From assembly GCA_020809705.1 (NCBI GenBank), contig CP085829.1:1488001-1552000 (forward strand): DNA of 64,000 nucleotides. Direction: 5' to 3'. The stretch is from Calonectria ilicicola. Its lineage: Eukaryota > Ascomycota > Sordariomycetes > Hypocreales > Nectriaceae. Shown here piece after piece: positions 12,101 to 24,912 of the stretch. The position numbers were made by a program, and so were the translations under genes. The notes below the pieces were generated by a model. That model did not search any database. It saw nothing but the letters and a program-made list of their open reading frames with translations, and was not told where the DNA came from. Each line of letters begins with the position of its first letter. The stretch's first letter is position 1.

Positions 12101-14326
12101 CCCCCATGGGGATTTGCGGGGAACGAGCCCGACGACAGCCGACGCAACGCGCGCGATACACGGAACTGACATAAGAAGCCAAAAAAAAAAAAACAGGTTA
12201 TCGCGTCTAGTATCAGTGACAATCGCTCCCCCTCATCGTCGCCGTGTTGCATGTGTGGCCACTACCTCACTGGTTCAACCCGCTACCAACCAACGCCTTG
12301 AGTGAGAAAAAGGGCCACAGCGCGAAACGCAAGCAGGGGGGGAACTTTTGAGGCCGCCCCCAAACCAGCAACCATCTTCTGATGTAACCTTGCGAGACCA
12401 GCCAAAAGGTTCCCCGGGCCCTTTGTCTAGCGCAGCGCCAAGTCGTTGCTCTCGCGTGCCGCCCAAGCAGAAACAGCTGCCGTATCCATTTCCTTGGCCA
12501 ACGTCGCGCTTGTGGGGCAAGAAAAAAACGGGGGTTTTCGGCCGCCACCGTCCGGTCCGTCGTATAATCCCATCCGTATACAACTTCTCTCCGTGTGCGT
12601 GTAGGCGGGCCATTCAGCATTCAACGCCAAGAGGCCATCACCATCATGTGCAAAAAAACACTGCTTCAAAACATCAGGGTGGGCTTTTTTTTTGGGGGGG
12701 GAGAGAAGGAATTGACTCAAGATAGCCGGATGAAGCCCTATTGGCCCATCCATTTGCATGATTCCAAGAAACGTATCCCATCCCATTCCCACCCCCAGCT
12801 TTTGCCGCTCACACACATGTTCTTCCCTCCATCTTTCCTGTTTCTCCCATGCCACACAATCCCCTTCGCTCCCGCCTCCGCTTAAGCGAGTATACGGCAC
12901 AGCTGGTTGAGCCTCACCCCCTCCGTCCGTCTACTGCATCAGGAAACTAGATCGACTCTTCGGTGCAGCCAGCCCACGGGCCCCCGTTGGTCAGCCGTCG
13001 GAAGTTGCTCTTACAGGATGGTGGGAAGCATACCCGCCCAGACACCGATATCCCAGAACCCAGCATGTTGCGATGTGACCACGGAACCTTTGCCTCGGAT
13101 CACGGCAAGACCATGTACGTACATACAGGTCAGTCATCCTTGACGACCATTACTCGTTAGGGTCCTGTTTTCGTGGTCATCTCGCCGTCATCTCACCTTC
13201 TCAGATAAAAACCACCTCCTAATGCAAGCCTCCTTCTCCCAAGCAGGCAGGTAACCAGAAACAGGTTCCAAAGGGCCAAACCACCAGCCAACGCTACGAT
13301 CAAACAGGCACTCACCCGAGCCCATAATCTGCATCTAAACGTAGCCCAACAGCCATTCCTGCCAAGCGCATGGTCGGAAATTACTCTACGGGTGTAAAAA
13401 CAAGATGTCTTGGCCCCGTCGTATAAGCTATTATCAGTGCAGTAGCGCAGGTCCCTTTGGTTTCTCTCTCTTTTTTTTTGGCCCTAACCCATTTCCGTGA
13501 CCCCAGCCGGGTGGTTTGACAAAGGATCCTTATGTGGGTTGTTTTGCTTGGAGCCCCGCGCTCGCGCTGGCCTCTTCAACCAATGGACGAAATCCCTGCA
13601 AAAGATCCCTCTCGCTGCAATACGTTTCCAAGCATGTACGTATTTATGCATCAAATTGACTAACAGATTAGAATCCGATCATTCTCCGTTGCAACATTCC
13701 CAATGGGTTGGTAGAGGTGGAGCTCGTAATGGTTTGTCAAACTAATAAGCTTATCTTGTACGCTATTGAGGAGACTATTAATGCCAGGATCCTTTGTAGA
13801 TCCAACGAGTTCATCGCCTGATTTTTACGTATCGTTATCTAGTTGTAAAAATAACCACTTGCGACAAATTACTAAGGGCTGTAGGGTAAACACGGTTTGT
13901 GCCAAGACCATCATGGCCACCACGAACCTGGGTGCCATCAAATACATCAACTTTTATGTTTGTTATGTGAACCGAGTAACAAGATCAACTTCTGGTAATG
14001 GCTCCACCAAAGAGAAGAAATTTATTAGAACCTGACTAATCTTAATCTAATAATTTATCGGATTATTTATTCGTTGTTGCTTGTTTTTTTTTACCTCAGC
14101 CGAAATTCGCCTGGCCCACCCTATACTAACAATGACTTGGCACCTGAACGCATCCCTAACGCCGACCATCCCTAAAGACCGTGGTTCTTGAAATCCTTCG
14201 CATATTGAAATGGTATGTTGGGTACAACCCTTCTATCCTTCCCTTTATCGATTTTTCCCTGTGAATTCGTGCAGTTGAATCGCAATGTGCACGCCAATTT
14301 AGCGTGATGAGAAACTCGTCAAAATC
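9115..14326. other. 5.2 kb gene-empty region upstream of the peptide transporter
   Basis: No convincing protein gene in either strand: open frames are short, overlap in many frames and lack recognisable domains. It is rich in C/T tracts, poly-C/poly-G runs and CCCCT/AGGGG motifs. HGATAR sites (AGATAA at 10213, 10800 and 13203; TGATAA at 11708) are compatible with GATA-factor binding. It could hold a long 5' leader, a long promoter, or an unannotated non-coding RNA. I see no tRNA or rRNA. Confidence 0.45.
11731..11756. repeat. CAAT-type tetranucleotide microsatellite
   Basis: About six tandem copies of TCAA with one substitution (AGTC), inside the gene-empty region. A simple-sequence repeat with no evident function. 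Confidence 0.8.
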
Positions 14327-16327
14327 TTAGTGTAGTCGATGGCCGTCATAGCATAAAACATTGTGCCAAGATGAAAACCACCATTCCAAGGTGCCGGTTT
14401 GTTCTAGTTCAAGTCGCGGGGTTTCCCCCTGATCCACGGGCGCTTGCGTCGTCACTTCCGATACATACGCCCAATGCTTCTCCGTTCTATCACCCGAAAT
14501 GTAAAGCTTGTCACCTTGGTTGAGCAAGACATGCTTTGTGACCAAATCTAGGCGGATTTGACCAACGCATTCGCGATGCCCGTCGGAATAATACAAAAGC
14601 ATGCCGATAATAGGCCGATGTGAAACTGTGTCACTGATACACAGATGGACCTCGTTAACGCCCACCAGTGAGCATGAGGTGTACACCCACAAATCATTCT
14701 CCATCTTATTAGGACGAGACGAGATGGAGCATGGTAGGGTTGGGAGCGCGTCTTGCGTAGCGATAAACGAATCGAAGTCATCATTTTCGAAAGCGATCCG
14801 ATTAACCGTGTATGCTTCGGCCAACGAGTCCAATTCGTTGAAATAGAGCCGACATGGTCTGGGTGGTAGTTTGACGACTCGCCGAAGGCTGATATTATTT
14901 TCATGTCGGTACTGCCCAAAAACAAAAGTGCGTCCCTTGCTCGCCGTGAACTGGCATTTTGTCATTAGTTTGGATCAACAATAATAGATGAGGAACAGCG
15001 CGTACCGTCATCCCAAGGATTTCTAGCCGAGAAAATAAGATGGCCGATCGCATGCAAATATCTGTCAGATACTCATCCGGCTCCACGGGCATGTACATCC
15101 AGAAAAAGTGAGAGTCGACATTCTCGTGCAAGCTCACATCAACCATTTCGCCCCGTCTATGGGTCAGAACAGCCAAGACCTTTGCCCCATCACTCGCCAC
15201 GACGTACCCTAAAATGTCGGGAGAATTGCAGTCAAACACTCTCATCCTGAGACCCCGGCAATTGGGTCTCGAAGCCTCAGGGTAGAAAAGCTGGTATATG
15301 GTGGGAGTGGTTGAAACTGGAACCTGCCAGCTAACCTGAGTCTTTGATTCGGCTCCATCGCTTGGTATATCTGCAATATCTCGTATTTTGACTCCCTGAA
15401 ACATGGTTAGTCTAGGAATGATGAGTGAACTGGGCTATTTACATCGGTTTTGAAGCTGATGGTTGAAGGAAGATCCCCGCTGGAGACATGTTTCCACCAT
15501 ACGTCGGGTATACTAGAGTGATTGCGGCACCACTCCTCGCAGTTCTTTGATGGTAGGAAGAAGACTTGGCGAATGCCAAGATGGTCTTGTGCTATCACCA
15601 TGTCCACATTCTTCCGGTCCTGCTCAGCCTGAGCTGGTAGCACAAGGCATGTGGTTTCGCCCGCATGTGTATCGGGCGTATTCTTCAAGCATTTGACGTA
15701 GTACTGGCCATATATTTTGACATATGATGCATAAACGGACTGTGCAAGGTCAATGGTAATATTCTCATCCTTGGCGCAAGCAAGCGTTTGTGCTTGTGCT
15801 GTATGAATGGCGCACTCTGGCACGAGGAAGCCTGCAATACTTAGCCAAAGCTCATAGGGAAGATTTTGAGGCCAGAAAGGGGCCTGGTGCAGGTTCGAGG
15901 CGAGTGCCCCTCTGATGTAGTGGAAACGCTGAGACAGCTCGTTTTCGAATGGCATGAAATTGTAACGGTTAATGGCGAGTAGCTTGGGTGTCACTGCTGC
16001 AAGCTGGTATTTGTAGCAGGCTTGATGGAACCCTGTGGTCAGTTTTTCGCGACGCACACATGAGCCACTGAGGCAAATGTGCATCCTCACATTGGACTCG
16101 GCGACGTCAAAGGCATAGAAGCGCTGAAATTCGAAGTCGCAACACACGCCATCTTCGACGACTGCGAGATGAATGTCGCGTTAATGGAATGTAATGTAAT
16201 GTAATGCAAGCTATGCAATCATGAGAAATGAATGAAACTCACTTGCGCAAGCAGGTTCGCCATTGGATAGGTCGAAGCCGCAGAGCCCGCAGATGGCCTG
16301 CGAGATGCAGTAGTACGGCGGCTTCAT
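14327..16327 (-). CDS. F-box-like hypothetical protein, 4 exons
   Basis: Conserved-looking fungal hypothetical protein of 605 aa. Exons 16327-16243, 16161-15443, 15395-15006 and 14950-14327; all introns are GT-AG and short (81, 47 and 55 nt) and phases match. The start at 16327 gives an N-terminus with Cys pairs (CISQAICGLCGF, then CC), which may bind a metal. Around residues 105-125 the segment LPYELWLSIAGFLVPE looks like a short F-box, so a role as a ubiquitin-ligase adaptor is possible. The remaining 480 residues look globular and unassigned, with several Trp and Cys. No membrane segment or signal peptide. The exon structure is well supported; the F-box assignment is by eye and weak. Confidence 0.75.
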
Positions 16328-18541
16328 TGTCTCCACCAGGATGGACCGGGGATGCTGTAATGGTTTCCCGGTGCTGGTGCTGTGTGCAGGGGGCGGGAGC
16401 ACGACAGAGATGAAAAGCCGATGGAATATCAGATGACAAAGACGCCAAGTGATGTGAATTTGATGATTGTTTTGAGATGAATCTACCTACAGTGTGCAGT
16501 GTGCAGTGTGTCTGCCTACAAGCTCCTGCTCGGCTACCTCTGCCGACAGGTGACAGGTGCGTGCAGCGCTGAGGTGGCTGTGCACCTATAGCACAGCCAC
16601 TACTACATCTTCAACCCATTCAAACCAAGGCGGAATCCACGTCACTCTATCCACCAGGCTTACACGTTCTTTATATAGATCTTGTCTGTGGCGCCATGAG
16701 AAAAAAGCCCTCAAGAAATTGGAAGAGTTTTCTTTCATTTCACTTGCCTAAGCTGTACGGTGGCGTAATCAGGGATCGAGTCAGTCCTTGGGATCAACTT
16801 CAAAGGCTCGATAGGCAAACAGACCTTCTGACTTCGCCATCGCCATTGCACAGGCCCAACGTGCTCTGACCATTTCACTGGAATTGACCCAGATACCCTA
16901 AAAATGCAGTGAAGACTAGGACTGCAGGCAAACTTTAGCCCAATCTCAATATGCCCGTCAGTTTTAATGTAACCCTCCCTAGGCTTCAATGGTCTAGGTT
17001 TCTCTTGAGAACAATTTTCGCATAACCGATTAATTCTATTGGAAACATGCCCAGTGGAGCTAATTCGTCACCTAATGGAAGCAGTTCGTCTTTCAGTGGG
17101 CACCGGCAGTTATATATCCCTTCATCATTGGCCCGAGTGCCGATTGACGCCATCGACTCTTCACATGAAACGTAAGCCCAAAACGCGGCCGTTCCTTGTG
17201 AGAGCGGAATATAGCGGTTGATGAGTTGGCCAATTTATGCATTTAAAAATGAAAATGCGAAAATATATATGGAACCATGACTGAAATGTTTGGAAGAATT
17301 TGGCCTTTTCTCTGTGCATCAAACGCCGAAGTCTTGTCTTCTCAATGCAAATGCAAAACGAAGCAAAACAGGCTGCGGAAGCACAACTAATTATTGCACA
17401 ATAAAACGTCCCACAAGGCTACAGATGCCTGTAGCCTCAAAAACTCTTACACCTTTGTCAAATAAGCAGAGATATGACTGACTATTTTGCTGGCTAAACG
17501 CCAAGTTATTCATCATTTCGCAGGCACCAATCGCAACGAACGGCCCTGATCAACCTCTCTCTCCCACGAAAAACAGGGCTAAAACGGCATTTCCATTAAT
17601 CGCCTTTCCCATTACGGTAAGAACCTATGCTTTTGAGGCTGTTCAACGGAAAAGCTAGCCAACGGGGAATCGCCGTCGTCTCCCGTTAGCCCTAGCCTAA
17701 CAAGGCTGCTGCACTTTATCAAGTGATAAGCTGGGGGGAATAAATAGAGTTCCTGGCTTGGCTCCCGCCATTAAACCCGACTCGTTGAACGATTCAACCT
17801 TGGATAATCTCCTCTCCCGGCGCCTCGGGCTCCGTGATGCCGCCTCACGCGCCCAAGGCACTCGGAACTGGCCACAGGTTACACACACACACCCATCGCA
17901 GTCACGCTCGAATCGCCATCAACCGTCTAGCGCCGAACCCAACCTATTGCGCCCCAGCGGGATGAGTCTCCCCCTGCCACACACACCACCCATCAGCCAA
18001 CCCTCTGGTATGCGCGCCACCACCTGCAGGCTGCAGCGACGGGAGCATTTGCACATTTGCTTCATGTGACTGCCCTCCACGTCACATTGGCTACCAACTC
18101 GGCCACGCAGGGCCAGTGACTGCAAACCACGTCCGGATGCAACGCGCCCACTGAGGCGATCAAACCGACGCGCGAAATAAGGCCCGTCGCCCGCGCTGAC
18201 GCAGTGTAAGATGTGAAGATGATTGGGTCACACACTTGGCTGCGCGCCCCGAGTCACAGTGTTTCTCTCGAAAAAGCAGATGACGAGTCCTCCATTGGAG
18301 ACGGTCATTCAGCACTATCCCGCCCTGCCGCTTGCCCCTCATGCGCTTACCCGAGGTCAGCCTCACTCCGTCCAGGCCTCGCATATGTAGTCGGCGCATT
18401 CCCAGTCTGCATTGCCATTACGTCCTTGTGTCGGCCTCTTGCCCGTGTACCGTACCTGTTGAATCTCACCCATTCCGGCCATCGTAAGATTTCCCTCCCT
18501 AGACGCATACAGTGCGCCGATCGCAAATACGGGCCCTCAGA
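16328..18541. other. Intergenic 2.2 kb
   Basis: Contains short tandem repeats (GTAAT-like near 16190 just inside the first intron of the neighbour; GTGCA/GTGTG near 16488-16510) and a few open frames under 105 codons without recognisable features or splice signals. I see no gene that I can support. Confidence 0.45.
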
Positions 18542-19042
18542 ATGAATTACCTGCAGCCGTACTACACCTACAACACCACCTACACGTATTCCCCGCCGCC
18601 CGTGTACTGGACCCCGCCACCACCACCGCCCGTATACTGGGTGCCTAATCCTCCCGCACCTTCGTACTACTTTTGGACATGGCCCTCTAAATCGAGATCG
18701 ACTGTTTGTCTCCCCCGTGTGTCGTCTGTGAATTTAGGATCTGTTTGTGCTAAGGACGGCCCACAGCGCTCGTCTTCCAGGACGCGGGAGCCTGAGAACG
18801 GACACTGTTTCCTGCTGTGCTTCAAGGAGAAGTACTGGGACGATCTCAGGCGGAAGTTCGGCCCCAACACCGACTACATATGGAATACCCCGCCGCAGGT
18901 ACTACTCAACTACGCGGCCACTCATCAGCACCGGGTGTCGAGAAGAAGGGATCTTAAAGTGGAACGGACGGGGCAGTACATATGCCATATCTCACCCGGA
19001 GGATATTTGTCGGCTTGGGATGTGCTAACAGGCAGATACTAG
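18542..19042 (+). CDS. Small Tyr/Pro-rich protein with PPxY motifs
   Basis: Unrecognised protein of 166 aa, read here as one exon from the ATG at 18542; an in-frame ATG ten codons upstream at 18512 is possible. Residues 1-45 are a Tyr/Pro/Trp-rich stretch with two PPPVYW units. Each contains PPVY, the PPxY ligand motif of WW domains (for example Rsp5/Nedd4 ubiquitin ligases). The C-terminal half (residues 85-166) is more regular, with CFKEKYWDDLRRKFGPN and a Tyr/Gly-rich end. The middle (residues 50-80) is Ser/Arg-rich and could hide an unrecognised intron. No signal peptide. Reality of the gene is likely but not certain. Confidence 0.55.
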   Translation: MNYLQPYYTYNTTYTYSPPPVYWTPPPPPPVYWVPNPPAPSYYFWTWPSKSRSTVCLPRVSSVNLGSVCAKDGPQRSSSRTREPENGHCFLLCFKEKYWDDLRRKFGPNTDYIWNTPPQVLLNYAATHQHRVSRRRDLKVERTGQYICHISPGGYLSAWDVLTGRY

Positions 19043-19470
19043 AGCGTAAAGCCGGTTTGGCGTATTTAGAATAGTTAGAGCGATGCGGGCAGGCGAAACG
19101 GTTTTGCATTTTTTTATGGTTCGATATAATGGCGGGGTAGAGTTGGGAACGGTCTGGTAAGCAAGCAGTAATATGTATCCCCCAAGGCCAAAGTGATAAA
19201 AATAAATGTAACAGGTGCTATTGTAATTGGGCTTTTGTTGGATCTGGAGGTCGGGTATTGCCAAATAGGTCGACTTTCACATGTTTTTCAACCTAAATGA
19301 TAATTCGCCTCTGCGCATGAGTCAACTTCTCACTCGACATGGATCCAGCCCTCAAGATCAGACCAACTCCACCAAAGCCCAATCATTTGGGTAAAAATAT
19401 TCTATTCCATTAAAATTCGTTCGTGCTAAGTCTATAAGTACTATTCACTCGTAAATCATCACTCATTCGT
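19043..19470. other. Intergenic 0.4 kb between convergent genes
   Basis: Shared 3' region of two convergent genes. I see nothing else in it. Confidence 0.5.
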
Positions 19471-21785
19471 CTATTTGTTGTAAGGTGAGTTGTCTCTAAT
19501 AATGTAAATCTCTGCAACCAATGCTGTGCAGCCTATCGTCATGGAGATGGCAATGATGGGAAAATTGACGCGCGCAAATTCAACACTTCTAACGTGAATG
19601 TGCTTGCGAGCGAGAATGTCGCGCCAGAGCAGGCCGGCCAGCGACGCGCTGAATGCTGTGCTAAACGCACCGTAATTTACGCCGAGCGCCATGCTGTAGA
19701 CTGTACCCCAAAAAGTGCGGTCGCTTATAGTTGTGCCGTTGGCTTCATGTAGTTTTTCCCATTCTTGAATAATGCGAGACAAAAGAATCGTCGTGCCGAT
19801 ATTAGTACCAGCAAACTACGGGATAAGAAAGGCTGATGTTAGCTTAAATACTCTCGAATGGTAGTTGGCCACTTACGTTACAGAGGATTGCGGATAGAAA
19901 GCCCATGCCTGCAATGCTACCCAAAGTTCCCGTCTTGTCGACCCAGTGGTCCCAACCCTTGGCAAAGACCTCGACCCAGCCTTTGGTGACCAACGATTGA
20001 ACGAGAACAAACATGGCAAAGGCAAAGGGCACAAGGGCGAATGGGAGGTGGGAAATGACAGCGGCAGCCGTGGGAAAAGTGTCCTGGAGCCACATATATC
20101 CATTCTCAAATAGCGAGACTAATGTTGTAGGTTCAGTTTTGGAAATAGCCCTGTCCTCAATGTCTTGGTCTAATCGAACTGCCTTTTCATCCAACGTCGC
20201 TTCTGTGGCTCGTTTCTCGGGCATCTCAATTTGGTCGCCCTCCAGAGCTGAGCGCTCTTCGAGCGAGTCCATCTGAATAGTGCGACTTGTATCACTCTCA
20301 GCAGCAGTTAATGCCGGAGATGGCTTTTGCAAGGGTAACTGAGTTCCACCCGCAACTGCATTTGTCGGAGAATTGTCGCCATCTGGATTTGTGACATTGA
20401 TTGGGATAGGACTTTGCACGTCTGATTCGGGTGACAATGTTGGCGAAGTGGATATTTCACGGCTCCGCTCTTCCAACCTCGCCCTCTCAGCTCGAGCCTC
20501 TTTCACTTGCTGGCGTCCCTCGCGCGCGATTCTGCGCGTGTCTTCTCGGTGATACCAGCCAAACGCAATGTCCCAGCAAAACATGACAAAGGCTGCCGGG
20601 AGCGTCACATAGAAAACCGGGTGCTCACCGGTGCCTGTGCTGGCAGCATTCAGCGCCAAGACTGTGATAAGAGTGGCAGCCATAATCATGGCGCCAAAAC
20701 CTGCGCCCCACTTGTCCAAGAAAGGATTCATGATTTCTTCCAATGGAAGCAATTTTCTCTGCTCACCGCTGCTGAGGTTCCCATCTCCCTCGTCAATTGG
20801 GCCCCGCGCGTAGGGAATGTTGGGGTTGACTGGCGTCTTGGCCTGTTCCTCTGGGGACAGCGTCTCCATTTCAATGGAAGCTGGGATGAGCGCGTCGTTG
20901 GCAAAGACAATGTAAAGCAAAAACGGGAATAAAAGTACGGCTGTTATCACGACCGGGACGATCATGTTGGCCGTGTAGTGGATAAACTTAATCTCAAAGG
21001 CTCCAGCGAGAACTAAATTAGTCGGGTTTGACGACACTAGAATAGCCGACGCAATGTTTGCGATGGCAAATTGGCTGAAAATCCATGCTTTCGGGTGGTC
21101 AATGTTCTTTGACACTCGCGTCATGTAGGCGAGAAAAGCGGTGCCCGAGAGAATAATTGGATCATTGCCAATGAAGCTCCCTAGAACGAAGAAGAAGGAG
21201 TAGAGGTAAAAGAATAGCTTGTGGCCAACTTTGCCGCCCCACTGGAGCACCTTGAACGCCAGCCATCTGATGAGGCCCGAGGCGTCAATCGAGATGGCAA
21301 TGTAGGCGAGAGTGATGAAAAAGACCATGACGTCAATTGGCGAAATATTGTCAGCACCAATCGTGCCATCATGGACTTCCTTTCTGCCAATCGCGCTAAT
21401 GGCGAGCAGGAAAAGATCGGCGACTAGAGGCGCGGTGATGAAGTTCATGGGAAACCTGAACCTCACGAAATGCCCGCTGTGAGCATTGTTCTGGCCGTCA
21501 ACAGCGCCGCCATGATGCGCATTTGCTCTCCGTCTGGCAATCACCCGCAATGCGCCCAGCAGGTCCAACACGGCATTTGATAGCAGGCGAGGCACGTAGA
21601 CCGGGATATGGAACGGGAATAGCACAATGACGTCTTTGCGGATTTTAGCAGTAAAGTTAGCCACAAACGCTCATATCGAACTTGCGCCCCGAAGGCAAGT
21701 GAAAAGAAAAATGGAGCAAAAACTCACTTGTGACGACAAAGAGAATGAGAGTCATGATGGACTTCCAATCCGAGATTTCGGCCAT
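19471..21785 (-). CDS. ArsB/NhaD-type (citrate-transporter-like) permease
   Basis: Multi-pass ion transporter of the IT superfamily (arsenite pump, Na+/H+ antiporter and citrate-transporter-like domains). Exons 21785-21728, 21633-19877 and 19815-19471, all GT-AG and in phase, giving 719 aa. About 11-12 hydrophobic segments are seen, with the family-type blocks FIGNDPIILSGTAFLAYMTR and ASAILVSSNPTNLVLAG in the first half and LCNFAGTNIGTTILLSRII in the second. Paired Asn-Pro/Thr-Asn re-entrant motifs are as expected. Between the halves lies a long charged Ser/Pro/Glu-rich cytoplasmic loop (about residues 330-510), probably regulatory. Direction and ion specificity cannot be told. Confidence 0.85.
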
Positions 21786-22937
21786 GGTTAATTGAAATGC
21801 GACCCTCTGCGTTTCAATGTAGAATCAACTTTTGGCTCATTGCTTATTTTAACGTCGCACAACCCCGAGGACCGCAGGGCAAAATAATTGTTGGGTGTTT
21901 GGCGTTAGTTAGGGCCGTCCCTCTTCGCAACACTATTGGCGTAGCAAGTTCCTCTCACCGCGCCGCAACCCCGCACGCACATGACTGCAAGGACGGGACA
22001 GGTCGATGTCATGAACTTGCTGTCGCAGGCGGTAACCGGTTTTTTAAATGACTCATCCAATGGGGGAGAAGGGAGGGGGGGCAAAGAAATTAAGCAGCGG
22101 GATTGAGAATAAAGAAAGGGATTCAAGTAGGATGCATAAACGGGATCCGGGCCAACAAACCACTTTCTCGTCTAAAGCTGGCTGCTTTGTTATTTAAGTT
22201 AGGCTCAGAGCCTCATCCTCCACATCGCAACCCAAGTCGGATCGGTGGGCGTCGACTAATCGTGGCACTAACCATGCTTCGCCCCGGCACAGATCTTGTT
22301 CGGGGAATGGATGTGTCGTGATACCATCCTCTTGCGGCCACCTGCGCGACGAGCCACCTGACAACAGCCCACTTCCTTTGGGCTAATCTCACGTACATCC
22401 GCCTCGTGCTATTCGCCCTTATTCTGCTGCCTTGTAAGGAGTCCGTTCGCTGGCCCACTAGCTTGTTCTAGGGGATGGATGCTACCCCGCATTTGCCCGG
22501 CTTCCCAGCGTTTTCGAGAACACGTTGGCGAGCCGCCGTCATGCTAGGGTTACGGCTGACGGACGCTGCGACCATCAGTGCCGTCATTTTCAAGCGAGGC
22601 TGTACTCAGGAGCGTTCTGTTGGAGTCATTCATGGCGCATCGTTCGTCCACATCCAACTTAGCGCTTAAGTGTACGCCACACAATTGCTATCCAGATGAC
22701 AAACTACTGCTCGTCCGTTTCTACTTTGCGTATTCCCGGTGTACTTTCAAATGCTCAAAGCCAGGGGCCTCGGGAACGGTTCGCCCTGTCCCGTTTCCCT
22801 AAAAATGGAAACGGTGGACACGACTCGCACCCCCTCTAGATCTCCATCATATAACCCTCCTCTTGGCATCTGCATTCGAATGTTCTTTCCTTCTTTTTTT
22901 TTATTCTCGAAGATAGTCGTGACGAAAATGTGTGGAC
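21786..22937. other. Intergenic 1.15 kb, divergent promoters
   Basis: Lies between the divergent permease and membrane-protein genes. It has a G-rich run near 22061-22082 and no supportable gene or RNA. Confidence 0.5.
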
Positions 22938-24912
22938 ATGCCGCTGCTGCCATTGGTCTCTGCTCTTCCATCCACCCTCGCCCACTCAAACATCACCTCA
23001 ATTGATCTAGCTCCACAACCAGCCTCAAATGGTACTAGCCATGTCTTGCATGTTGTCTGCGCCTGGCCTGTCTCTGGCCAATATGGGCCTGGTACGCGAG
23101 TTTTGTATGTAGCTGTCCCCACCACGGAACCACCTGTACCGTGAGAATCACGTTAAACTGACTAACAAATTGGTATTTTCATACAGGTATTATGTTCTCA
23201 TAGCCGCATGCTTATTAGCCCGGCGGGCGGAATGGCTGGTAAATGCCTTTTTAGCCGCTGCCTTGCTGCTCCCCGCCGTCGCCGCCATCCATGGCATTGT
23301 GCTCGCGGCACTCCACGTTGAGAGTAAGACACCCGGAAAAAGTGTGTGTTTCTAGAAAAGCAAAATTCTGATTTATCCCCACAGATGCAGTTGATATGGA
23401 TATTTACGGGGCTTTTCAGCTCTGCTCCATCGGCATCCTGGCAGCTCCAGTCACAGTCATGATGTCTCGAACCTACTTTAACGTCCCTGGCAGAAACACC
23501 ATCTTTATCTGGATCCTCTTGATCTTGGTCGGTTAGTAAAGTCTAATTTTTCATATATAGAGTAATCGCATCTAACGTGCCACTATTGTCCAGGACTTAT
23601 TTGTCTTGCCGTTGAATTTTATCGCGTCGAAGCTGTTCCTTGTCCAACGACGGCTGATGGCACCCCAGTCACCACCAACTTATCCGCATTCCTATGGGGA
23701 AGCGAGAGCAGCTGCAAACTAAATTTTGATTGTTCTGTGGATAAGAAAAGCCCAGTTTCGCCGATGCGAGGCGGTGCAGCTGACAATGTGTACATAATAC
23801 CCGCTCCTGATAAACTGTCATTCGGCACCGCCACTCTTATCGCATCGGGGTGCTGCGTACATGCCATCTTATGTCTCATTTCCATGTGGAGTAAGATTAT
23901 CGAGAACAATTGGAGGCGGCGCTCCGATCAGGGTGACGTCAATGATAGCGCATCGGATGAAGCTGTCGACATGAATAATTATAGGGCTACCCGAGGCATG
24001 ATGAAAGGAATCAACGGGAGGATACAATACTTTCTCAGCATTACTGCTATTCCAATCTTTGGCGGAGTAGGCATCACAGTTATGGTGCTAGGCGAGTTCA
24101 ACTTGTGGAGTCAGCAGGTCAAATATGAGACAGAACCTATAGCATCAGTAGGGCAGTGGGCTCCCATTTGCGGAACATTTATGGCCGTGGTCGGCTCGCT
24201 TTATGCCTTACTTGCGGCTGATGTTGAGGCTGTCAAAGAAGAAATGCGCCCGAGCACGCCGGAACACGAGTGCAGGTGTCCTCATCGGCGCGACTCGGGA
24301 GGGTCAAGAAGACACAGGGCCAGATCCGCGACTCGCTCAATCAGCAGCCACAGTTCGCGGGACCACTATCATAATTTCCGGAGTCACTCAAGAATCCGCC
24401 GTAATCCATCTCCCTCACCGGCGCCGATGATCACTCAGGGCACGTTTTCCTCAGTGGCGGCCAGTATTGACAAGCAATATCATGGCAGTCGACACAAGGT
24501 GGCAGAAACTCTCATCACAATTGGCGAGTGGCTTGGGAACCCGACCAAGGACTACTATAACGACTCCGATTTTAAGCGCGGAAAGGCACAGCGATACCCG
24601 GAAATTCCTGGTGAAGACCAACGAAATTCGCGGCTTTCTGAAATCAGGCAGCGTAATAGTGAGCGACGAGTAGCGCAGGAGAATAGGGCAAGCTCAATCG
24701 CCGGAAGCATTGCACTTAGCGAGGCTTCTCATCACAGTAGTGACCACGCCTCTCGGTTGCATATAGAAGAATTAGAAGATATAGCTCTCCAAGTAGAGCC
24801 TATGGAACTGGAGCCAGTGAGAGGGGTCAATTCTGATGTAGCGAATAACCCCCCACACGGCAGACCACGACGAGACACACTGGAAGTTCCTCCACCAGTT
24901 CACCATCGATAA
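22938..24912 (+). CDS. Orphan multi-pass membrane protein with basic C-terminal tail
   Basis: Unrecognised integral membrane protein, 601 aa, four exons: 22938-23140, 23187-23323, 23385-23531 and 23594-24912. All introns are GT-AG and phases agree. The ATG at 22938 is the first in frame after a stop at 22920. Residues 1-66 carry N-glycosylation sequons (NITS, NGTS), so they are probably extracytoplasmic. Six or seven hydrophobic segments follow between about residues 68 and 330 (for example VNAFLAAALLLPAVAAIHG, TIFIWILLILVGLICLAV, YFLSITAIPIFGGVGITV). The last 260 residues are polar and disordered, rich in Ser/Arg/His with RSRS-type stretches. The layout suggests a receptor-like or scaffold protein rather than a transporter, but I assign no function. 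Confidence 0.8.
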
